Assembly: GCF_015182285.1 (NCBI RefSeq)
Contig: NZ_PRDM01000005.1
Span: 496,001 to 560,000, forward strand
DNA length: 64,000 nt
From: Flavobacterium hungaricum
Lineage (GTDB): Bacteria > Bacteroidota > Bacteroidia > Flavobacteriales > Flavobacteriaceae
Direction of reading: 5' to 3'
How positions within the stretch are numbered: position 1 is the first letter of the stretch; each line of letters begins with the position of its first letter. The notes below the pieces were generated by a model, which did no database searches, was not told the DNA's origin, and saw only the letters and a program-made list of their open reading frames with translations. Shown piece after piece: positions 45,301 through 57,300 of the stretch. Made by a program: the position numbers and the translations under genes.

Positions 45301-48300
45301 TAGTGAAGTTAAATGCAGTACCATTGTAACAGAACGCTGGCGGTGCAATAATGGTAGGCTCATCGTCCTTGTCTAAAGTCACCGTTGCAGATTTAATACA
45401 TCCGTAGGCGTCTTTTACATAAACTGTATAAGTTCCTGCATCTCTATTAAATGTATTTGCAGGTACCCATCCAAGAGTCGCTGCTGTTGGAGCAGGATCT
45501 GTTGATGGCAATAGTAAATACATGTAAGGTGAAGTACTTGTAACAGTACCGTCTTTAGCAATAGCGGTTATAACTCCAGAAGCTGGATTACAATTCGCGT
45601 TTTTAGAAACAGAAGCTGTAATAGATAAATCAATCGCAGATTCAGTAATATTGAATGATGCTGTACCGATACTACATCCGGCATTTGTTGCACCAGCTGT
45701 TTCTCTAATTACTACAATATAGTTTCCGAAAGTCAATGGCCCTAGATTTGAAACCGTAAGACTTCCGTTAGCTGGAACACTTCCTGTTCCAACAACACCA
45801 GTACTAGCCATAGACTGAGAATTATAAATCTCGTAACTAATTGGCGTAGCAGCAGGATAAGTACTATTTACTGTGAATGTAACATTTCCGTTTGCACTTC
45901 CTTTACATGTAATGTTATTTGAAGTAAGTGCAGTAGTTGTTAATGTTGAATTTGTTGGAATTGGCATTGTAGCTGTTTCAAAATAGTAACAACCTGTCAA
46001 AGCATCGTGTACAACAAAAGTGTACTGAACCCCTGGTATTAAGTTCGGAATTGTCGCTTTTTTACTTCCAGGATTTACTCCTGCAGGAACTCCTAGAACA
46101 TCTTCGTCATACCAAGGTAAAGCAGTCGGTGCTGTATAAGTCATTCCTGGTCCTGTGTAAACAGCAAAGTGGAAAGGACCATTACCAGTAATATTTGTTG
46201 AAGTTGCTCCAATTGCTACAACTGCAGAACCTAAACTTGAACAATTTGCTGGTGGTGCAGTAACTGTAATATCTAAATCTTGTGGAGGAGATGCAACTAA
46301 TACATTTTGGATTAGAACTGAACATCCGTTTCTATCCACAACATTAATTTGGTACAATCCGAAATCAACAACATTAAAACTAACTGAAGTTGTTCCTAAA
46401 TTGTTTAATTCAGAATTGTTGTATCCATTTACCCCAGTAACATAATAGTTATAAGGACCAACACCGCCTGTAACGCTGTCAACAATAACAGAACCTTTTG
46501 AAATACCTGTTGTCGTGTTACAAGTAATAGGCACTGCGTGATGAGCAACGCTTATTGGCAATGGCTCATTTATAGTAATAGTTTCTGTATCAAAACATCC
46601 TCTAGCATCTGTTACAGTAATTGTATAATTACCCGCAGCTAGGCCAGAAGTTTGTGTTCCATAGTCTGTTCCAGTAGTATTGTTCAAGACATTGATTACA
46701 AATGGAGCTAATCCTTTTGTAGCATCGTATGTCACAGAAATAGCTGCAGTATCCTCACCACTACAATTAATTGTTTGTGTTTGCGAAACAGCCGTAATTT
46801 CTGGTGTTACTGTCGGCGTTATAATTACAGCAGAAGATGTTGCAGTACAACCTCTAGAATCTGTTACTGTAAATGTATAACTGCCTGGTGTATTTGTTGT
46901 AAATACATTTCCAGCAAATGTTCCTGTGTTTGGAGAACTCGTGTATGTGTAAGCAGCTGCTCCACCTGCCGCAGTCAAAGTAACTTGAGCTGCTGTTGGA
47001 TTTGAACACGTGATATCTTTATCTAAAATTGCAGATAAAGTTAAAGGATTATTTACAATCACTACATTACTGTCTGCAGTACAACCATTACCGTCTTTAA
47101 TTCTAACGGTATAATTTCCAGGAGTTGTAATAACAAATGTATTACCCGGTTGATATGAAGCACCATTGTTTATGCTATAGCTTAATGGAGCAACCAATCC
47201 AGCTCCTGGAGTTGCTGTAATCGTATAGCTTCCCACACCAAAACATTGTCCTGTTGCACTAGCTGTTACTGTAGGGACAGCATCTCTTGTAATTGAAATA
47301 TCTAATTTGAATGAACAATTATTAGCATCTAAGATATAAACATCCCAGTTAGGAATTGTTGGATCCAAGTTTGCTTTATTATTGTTTGTATAAGTTCCTG
47401 CAGGATCTCCATCGTGTACAAATGAATATCTGTAAACTGGAGTTCCGCCTGTTGCTGTCACTGTAACTGCAGATGTAGTTACAAAACAGTTTGCATTAAC
47501 CGCTGTATATCCAGCAGTTAAATCTGCTGCAGGCTGGTTAATTGTGATTGATTCTGTTTCAGAACATCCTGTAGTTTCGTCTGTAACAACGATTACATAA
47601 TTACCTGCTGTCAAGTTTGGAATATTAACAATAGCAGCAGTATTTCCTGTAACAGCGGTTCCGCCATTTACAGTATAGCTGTATGTAGAAGTAGCAGCAA
47701 AACCAGCAACCTCTAATCTTATAGATCCTGTATTACCTCCTCTACAAAGAACATCGCTTGTTTTCTTTACAACTAAGGTAATTGGAGTTACTGGATTAAT
47801 AGTATGTGCTTCTGTATAATAACATCCGTTTGCATCTGTAACTCTGAACATGTATGTTCCAGGAGCTAATCCTGCAAAACTGTTAGAAGTTTGTTTAGCA
47901 ATAATTACCGGAGACGGAGCAATTGTCTCGTATTGCAATGCACCTACTCCATTAGTAGCTGTTAAAGTAACTGTAGTAGTTGTAGCCGTACAAGTAACCG
48001 CTGCTGCCGCAAATGTTAAATCTGTTGGTGGGTTTAATCTTAAAAGTGTACCGCTTCCAGAAACTATACATCCTTTTGCATCACGCACTTCGTATGTGTA
48101 AGGCTGATCAACTCCTGTGTCGTTTAATGTCAAAACATTATTAGAACCAAAACCTTGTCCATTGAATCTGTATTGGTAAGGAAGTGTTCCTGTTCCAGCT
48201 GTAACATTTACAGTAACTGTTCCTGCTACTTTACCGTTTGCAGTATTACATGTAAATCCAACAACTGATGTAGTAGCCGCTAATGTTAATGGCTGTGTAA

Positions 48301-51300
48301 TTGTAACTGCCACAGAACCGATACATCCTTTACCGTCTTTTACATAGAACGTATAAGAACCTGCTGCTAATCCTGTAAATACAGGGTTTACAGTAAATCC
48401 TGTTGTTGCATTATTACTGTAAGTATAATCTCCAGCCCCGCCTGCACCTGTAAGGGTTACAGAACCGTCTGAATTTCCGTTACATGCAGCCGCTACCGGA
48501 ACTGCTGTTACAGTAGGATTTGAAATTGGGGCAACTGTTGCTGTTGCTGTTTTAGAACATCCGTTAGCATCTGTAACTACAAATGTATACGTGTCTGCAT
48601 TAGCAGCAGTAACCGAAAGTGTAAAGTTAGGTCCCGTTATTGGAGCACTTGGAGCGCTCACTGTACCAGAACCTTTTTGAACTGTATAAGTAAATGGTGC
48701 TCTTCCGCCTCCAATCAATACGGTAATAACCGCATTTGGAGAAGCACTACAATCTAATTCTTTAGTAATGTCACCTACAGCCGTTAATTGCGGGTAAACC
48801 ACAGTTGCTGCTGGAGCAGAAGCTGTACAATTATTTTTGTCTTTAACAGTAACAGTGTAAGAACCTGCTGCTACTGTAAAAGTAGGAGATGATTGGAAGT
48901 TTGTTCCATCGATACTGTATGTTAATGGCGCCAATCCTGTAGCTGCAGCTGTAATAGTAAAACTAGTTCCAGAAGCAGTACATTGATTGTTTACTGTAAC
49001 ATTAGTAACAGCCGGCAATGCATCTACAATAACTGTAACTGTAGATTTAGCTGTACAGCCGTTTACATCTTTAACATAAACATCCCAAACACGATCTGCG
49101 CCTGAATTAGTGTCTACTGTTAAAATGTTACTGTTTCCATACGCTGAAGTTGGAACAGTTGATGGGTTTTTCGCGAAAGCGTAAGTATAATTAGGGGTCC
49201 CGCCTGAAGCAGTAACCGTAATTTGTGAATTGTCATTGTTACAGCTTACATTGGTAGCAGTTGGCAAAGCAACTGTTAATGCAACGGCTGGCTGATCAAT
49301 AACAATAGCTGCTGTACCAGTACATCCTGTAGCAGTGTCTGTAACCTGAACCGTGTAAGTTCCCGCTACAGCATTTGTCAATGTTAATACATTGCCTGAT
49401 TTTGTAACGGTTCCTGTAGCCGGAGTAATAGTATAAGTATACGCACCTGCTGTTGCAATTCCTGTAACAGTGTAAGTTCCAGATCCTGTGTTTCCTCCTC
49501 TACAAAGAACATCGCTTGTTTTTGCTGGAGTTACTACAATTGGGGTAGCTGGATTAATCGTAAATGCTTCATTATAGTAACATCCGTTTGCATCTGTAAC
49601 CTTGAACATGTATGTTCCAGGAGCTAATCCTGGGAAACTGTTAGAGGTTTGTTTAGCAATAATTACCGGAGACGGAGCAATTGTTTCGTATTGTAATGCT
49701 GCCACTCCATTCGTTGCTGTTAAAGTAACTGTAGTAGATGTAGCGTTACAAGTAACCGCTGCTGCCGCAAATGTTAAATCAGTTGGTGGGTTTAATCTTG
49801 AAAGTATTCCGTTTCCAGAAACTGTACATCCTTTTGCATCACGTACAATGTATGTATAAGGCTGGTCAGCTCCGTTGTCGTTTAATGTTAATACATTTCC
49901 AGAACCGAATCCGTTTCCGTTGAAACTGTATTCATACGGAAGTGTTCCTGTTCCAGCTGTAACATTTACAGTAACTGTTCCTGCTACTTTTCCGTTAGAG
50001 GTGTTACATGTAAATCCAACAACTGATGTAGTAGCCGCTAATGTTAATGGCTGTGCAATTGTAACTGCCACAGAACCGATACATCCTTTACCGTCTTTTA
50101 CATAGAACGTATAAGAACCTGCTGCTAATCCTGTAAATACAGGGTTTACAGTAAATCCTGTTGTTGCATTATTGCTGTAAGTATAGTCTCCAGCGCCGCC
50201 TGCACCTGTAAGGGTTACAGAACCGTCTGCATTTCCGCTACAAGCTGCCGCTACCGGAACTGCTGTTACAGTAGGGTTTGAAATTGGGGCAACCGTTGCT
50301 GTTGCTGTTTTAGAACATCCGTTAGCATCTGTAACTACAAATGTATACGTGTCTGCATTAGCAGCAGTAACAGAAAGTGTAAAGTTAGGTCCAGTTATTG
50401 GAGCACTTGGAGCGCTCACTGTGCCAGAACCTTTTTGAACTGTGTAAGTAAATGGTGCTCTTCCCCCTCCAATCAATACGGTAATAACCGCATTTGGAGA
50501 AGCACTACAATCTAATTCTTTAGTAATGTCACCTACAGCCGTTAATTGCGGGTAAACCACAGTTGCTGCTGGAGCAGAAGCTGTACAATTATTTTTGTCT
50601 TTAACAGTAACAGTATAAGAACCAGCTGCTACTGTAAAAGTAGGAGATGATTGGAAGTTTGTTCCATCGATACTGTATGTTAATGGCGCCAATCCTGTTG
50701 CTGTTGCTGTAATAGTAAAACTAGTTCCAGAAGCAGTACATTGATTGTTTACTGTAACATTAGTAACAGCCGGCAATGCATCTACCACTACTGTTACAGT
50801 AGATTTAGCTGTACAGCCGTTTACATCTTTAACATAAACATCCCAAACACGATCTGCGCCTGAATTAGTGTCTACTGTTAAAATGTTACTGTTTCCATAT
50901 GCTGAAGTTGGAACAGTTGATGGGTTTTTCGCGAAAGCGTAAGTATAATTAGGGGTTCCGCCTGCAGCAGTAACCGTAATTTCTGAATTGTCATTACTAC
51001 AGCTTACATTTGAAGCAACAGCTGAAGCAACTGATAATCCAACAGCTGGCTGTGTGATCACAATATTCGCTGAACTCGTACATCCTGTAGTATTGTCTGT
51101 AACCTGAACTGTGTAAGTTCCTGCTGCAGCATTTGTCAATGTTAATACATTGCCAGATTTTGTAACAGTTCCTGTAGCTGGAGTAATAGTGTAAGTGTAA
51201 GCACCTACTGTTGCATTTCCTGAAACGGTATAAGTTCCAGATCCTGTGTTTCCTCCTCTACAAAGAACATCGCTTGTTTTAGCTGGTGTTACTACAATTG

Positions 51301-54300
51301 GAGTAGCAGCGTTAATCGTAAATGCTTCATTATAGTAACATCCGTTTGCATCTGTAACTCTAAAATTGTATACCCCTGAAGCTAAACCAGCAAAAACACC
51401 TGTCGTATTGGTAGCTGCTGATCCTGCAGGAGATGTGATAGCAAAAGTTAATGGAGCAACTCCATTAGTTGCTGTAGCTGTAACTGTAGTAGTTGTAGCT
51501 GTACAAGTAACCGCTGCCGCACTGAAAGCTAAATCAGTAGGAGGGTTTAATCTGTTGATTATAATAGTTTGAACTGGTGTTTGACAACCTTGAGCATCTT
51601 TTACTACGTAAGAGATTGTTTGGTTTGTACCATTATCTGTTACAGAAAGCGTACGTGTGCTTGTAAATGTTGTACCTCCATCAAAACTATATTCATAAGG
51701 TGCTGTTCCAGTTGTAGGAACTGCTATTGTAACTGTAGCAGCTTGTTTTACGTTTGAAGCATTACAAGTAAATGTAGTTGCAGACGCAGTTGCTGTTAAA
51801 GTAGTTGGCTGTGTAATTGTTATTGTTCCAACAGCAGACTTACAACCTTTGCTGTCCATAACTTGGTATGAATAAGTTCCAGCTGCTAATCCTGTGTAAT
51901 TAGACTGCGTGATAAAAGCAGTAGGTACTGGTGTAGTTGTACTGCTGTAGAATAAATAAGAATATCCTCCAGAGCCTCCTGCACCTGCTAATTGTACAGA
52001 TCCTGTTGATGCACCATTACATGTTGCATCTACTTTTTGTGCATCAACTGTAGGATTCACAATAGTATTTACTATTGCACTTACTGTAACAACACAACCT
52101 TTAGAATCTGTAATTTCAAAATAATATGTATCTGCTGTATTTGCTCCCGTGTAAACAAAAGAACTTCCTGTTACAGCAGTACTAGATCCGTAAGATCCAG
52201 TTCCTTTTCTAACTTTATAAGTAAAACCACTTGTTCCTCCAGTAATAGTAACTGTAATAGAAGCATTTGGAGTGGTTGTACAATTTAACTCACCAGTAAT
52301 CTTCGCTTCTCCTTGAAGTTGTGGTGCAATAACAATATTACTAACTGTTGCTGTACAGTTATTACTATCTGTTACAACAATATTATGTGTTCCTGGGCCA
52401 ACATTCGTAAAGGTATTCGAATTTTGTGGTGTTGCTCCGTCTAAACTATAAGTTAACGTTCCAGTTCCTGTAGCCGTAACTACAAGAGTAGATTGATTTG
52501 TAGTATCATAACATAAATCTGAAGTCGCTGCCAATGATGCTGTAGGAGCGTTTGGAGCTACAACCGTTACCGCCGCAGATGCAGAAGATACACAAGTGTT
52601 TGAATCTCTAACTACTACAGTATAGGATCCTGTTGGAACATTTGTAAAAATACCTGTTGTTTGGAAAGGTGTAACAATAGTAGCACCGTTCATTAATTGG
52701 AATTGGTATGCTGGTGTGCCGCCTGTAGCACCAGCCGTAATTGTTGCTCCTGTAGTACAAGTTGCTTCTTTTGTAACTATTGCTGTTGGTGCAATAGCTG
52801 TTGGTGCCTTAATAACCTGAGTTAATGGGAATACACAACTTGAAGCGCTATTATCATAACGAACTCTAATATTATAAGTCTTACTGCTTAATCCTGTTGC
52901 TGTAACTGGAGAAACTTTAGAGTTAATCCATGTAGCACCATTATCTAACGAATAATCAAATCCGTAAGGAAGATTAAAGTTTTGAGCCGCAATAGTGATT
53001 TCTCCATTATTAGATCCAACACAAGTTAAATCCTTAAATCCAGTAACTGAAGCTGAGAATGCTTTATTACTATCAATAACGATTGGGAAATTCTTTTGTG
53101 CAATACAAGATTCTGGAATTTGACGTACCCAGATATCATCTATAAGAACGTCATTTCCGTTAAATTCATTACTGTAAGAACGAATAACAAAACTTAAATT
53201 ATTATATGCTCCTGGATTAAGAGACAATTCTTTATACTCCCATTTTTCAGTTTTTGGAACAACCCAAGGATTAGCTGTATCTGTTGTAGCAACAATTGTT
53301 TCTGTTCCTCCAACTCCATTTAAGTTATTAACTAATTGGATTGTCAGCTTTGGATCTGCATGAGAAGTAGATGTTTTTACAATTAAGTTTTCTGCCCATA
53401 ATGAAATAATTACAGGTTGGTTTATAATAACATCTTTGATTGGTTTACTATATAAAATACCACCAATACCTGCAGAACCTCCTACGTTCACACATAAGAA
53501 TCTTCCAAGAGGATGTGCTGGAAGTGTATGATCTTTAGCAAAGATCCAAGAATTTCCAAAATTAGTTTTAATAGAACTTGCTACTGCGTACTTACCATCA
53601 TTAATTTGGTAATCATTAAAGTCACCACAAGGATAACCAACTGGGTGCGGTGTAGATTCGTCCTCAAAACAATATGCAGGGTTAATACCTGGAGTAGTTG
53701 TATAAGTACCTTTACCAAAATCTTCTTGTAATAAGTTACTATAAGTTGATACTGTAGTTACATTATATTTTACAGAAACTGTATGGCTTCCTGAAGGTAC
53801 GTTAGTAAATACATTATTTGAGATTGGAGTATTAGCAACTCCGTCAAGATAATATTCATAAGAGTAATTAGAAGAAGTTCCGTTTGTAACTGTAACTGTA
53901 CTTGTTGCAGTACCATTACAATTAAATACTGGGTCTTCTACTCTAATAGTCGGATCAGAAGGTCTAGGATCTAAAATAATGTCATAAGGAATGGTATAGG
54001 TACATCCTAAAGCATCTCTAATTACTAAGATATAAGTTCCTGGTAAAACATTCTTTTCATTAGAAGTCTGCCAAGTTGCACCACCATCAAAACTATATTG
54101 GTATCCTGGAGTTCCTCCTTGAGCATTATTAATTCTTAATTTTCCACCTTGGTTAACACCGCTTCCATCTGGAAGTGTACAACCTGCCAATGCGGCAACA
54201 CCTGCAGAAGCTGTAAGAGCAGAACTTGGTCCAGTGATTGTCACATTTTCAGTTGGTCCAAAACAATCTTGTGTAGCCGAGTTTGGCCAGTTTGTAATTG

Positions 54301-57300
54301 GGTAAGTAATGCTGTATTTTACTTTAACTTTATAATTACCTGGTGATAAGTTAGAAAATATTGGACTTGCTTGGTAAGTTCCACCATCGTTTATACTATA
54401 TGCCATAGTATAACCATTAGCATTGGTCAAGTTTATTCTAATTTCTGAACTTCCATCGTAACAATTACTGTTTGTATGCGAAACTGTATAAACAGGTGCT
54501 GGCAATGAAGCAACTTTTACTGTAATTGTTTTTTCACAAAGTTTTGAGTCACGAACGCGTATTACATAATCTCTCGCTGTCGGGGTTAAGATAATAATTG
54601 CATTCTGATCGTAATTATCATTATCTGAAGATGCCTGCGGTGTAGTCGAACCATCTACAAAGAATGAATAACCGCCGCTGCCGCCACTTGCCGAAATTTT
54701 ATATTTTCCTTCACTACATGCTGTAAGTGGTGTAATTGCATTCGCTGTAAGAATAATTTCTGAAGCTGGATTGTTGATATATTTTCCTGTGCTTCCTGAA
54801 CACTCTTTTGTGTTTCCGTTCATCGTGTAAACTTCAACAGTGTAGTATTTTCCAGGAGCAGGAGTAAATGTATATACGTTTGCAGTAATAGGACCAACTT
54901 GCTGAATCACTGTACTACCATCAAGAAGAACAAAGTAATAATTTGCAAAACCTGCAGTTGCACTTACCGTGATACTTCCATTTTCTCCATAACAATTTGG
55001 CTGTTCGTTAGGGTTCTCAACCTTAGGATCCATTGTCAGCGAAAGAATCTCGATACTATGCGATTTATAAACACAAGTATTCGGAACATTTTTAAGTCTG
55101 TAGTTGATCACATAATTTCCAGCCTCCCAAATATCAAAAACATTACTGTCTTGGTAATTTGTAGTATTACCATTGGCTCCAAGTTTGGTCAAACTGTACT
55201 CGTAACCAGCCAATAGTTGTGCTGTAATATTACCTTTATTATAACAGATAATGTTTTTATGAGTTTCTGTAATCGAAACGTCACTTTTGTAAACATTAAA
55301 ATAATAACGGTTAATACAACCATTTACATCAATGGTAACGCGATAATAACCCGCTTCATTAACTGTAAATAACGAACCATTAGCTCCCGCAGAAACCCAC
55401 GTACAGCTAGTTCTTTCGTCCGCACAAAGTTCAGATAAATCTGTTGGTCGCGCACAAGTCGTCTTTTCCCAGACAATGGTAGCGCCGCTCAAATTCAGAT
55501 TGATTAATCGCGTATCGTTAGAACCACAAAGGTAAATTTTAGGTAATGGCTTACCATCAATTAAACACCCAGTGATTGTACCGTCAGGATTTCTATTATC
55601 TGCGTAAGGTATAATTGGGTTTGTTCTTACTCCGCCTCCGTCTACAACCGTAATAATTTCTTGCAAATCGATACATGGAGGGTTTGCAGTATTGTAAACA
55701 TAGTAAGTTCCCGGCTGTGTAATTGTCAAAGTCTGGTTTGTTCCGATTACAGGAGTTCCAGAAGAATTTGTAGACCAAGAATAACTTTTATATCCGCCAG
55801 ATGCAGATATTGTCATGCTTGTTGTACAAATTTCTGTTCTTCTATTTTTACACGCATCCAAACCAACCAAAAAGTTAGTCGACTGCGGTACAATATTACA
55901 TCCCGCTGTCGAAGCATAACTGCTGTCTCCGTAATTAGTACCAGAACCGCCGCGATCTCCAACATAGGAGGTCATTGCTGTATTCTGAATAAGATTAGAA
56001 CAAGCATCTGTTAATTTAGAACAATCGTCTACAACCTTAACTTTAAAACGAATTTTATATTCTGGTGATCGAGTAGGAAGCACCGCTACATAACTATTCG
56101 GAATTGTAAAAGTTAATGTTCTTGTTGTTGGATTGTATTGAACAAAAGAATTACCAGCTGCCGTAGTCGGAATTGTCATTCCAGGCGGTAATTCTAAAAG
56201 ATCTGATGGAAAATTAAAATCAGTATTAATAGGAAGCTTATCCGTAATAGTAAATGATTTCGCATTATCATTTCCTTCATTTTTGAATACTAATTCATAA
56301 CGAAGTTCTTCTCCTAATGTAACATCTTTACCACTTGCATCATTGTTATTAATATCTTTTACCCCTTTGGTTAAAACAATTTTCGGAGCAATGATATCAA
56401 CCGAGAAAGCGGTAAAATAATAAATAAAGACATCCGTATTTGTCGCCAGAGTTATGGTTGCCGAGGTATCATTATTTTTGATAATTCCAGCCGAAGGATC
56501 AATATCGATAACCCCAGTATCAAATCCAAGGGTATTGGTACTTTTTGGTGTTCTATCGAGATAAGCTGAATTTAACGTATTGATCGTACTGTTAAAAAAG
56601 TTATTAGCGTTTCCTATTCTCGGTCTTGTTGGCGGTGTAATAGTCGTTCCGTTTATTTGAAGATAATCACCTGTATAACCTAAATCCCCTTCAAGCGCTG
56701 CAAATGCAAAACGTGCCTGAACAGGACCTGTAGGAATGGTTGTAAAACCAGTAATGGTGGTGTTATTTGGCCCACCCCCTTGTTGTCTTGCAGTAAAACC
56801 GTTAAAAGTAGATATGGCTTTAGTCGGCAGACTCGAATCTTCATAAACAATAAAAAGAGACCAACCGGCAGATAAACCAGTTCCTCCATTAGATCCTTCA
56901 CTAGAAATTACGTTCGCAACCGTATAAGTACCATTCGGATTTGTCGCGCTCAATAAATTAGTAACATCGGCAAAGCAAGCATAAGCCTGAGTATTATCAG
57001 GATTAATACCACCCGCACGAGTCGTTATATCATGAATAATCGTTCCAGTAATATCTTGATAATTACTGTTAGATGTATTAGGTACCTTAAATTTTACCTT
57101 ATTAATATTAGCCCTGTTAGTACCGTTTAATGTTGCTGCCCAATACAGTGCTGCGTAGGCAACTCTGTAACAAGGTGAAGCAGGAGCCCTGTTGTTGGGT
57201 ACCGTAAGATTGGCACTACTTGAACTAAAAATTCCAGCTGTAGCTCCATTGTCGATATTGATATAACGCATATCAAAGTTACCATTCAAACCAGTTCCGT

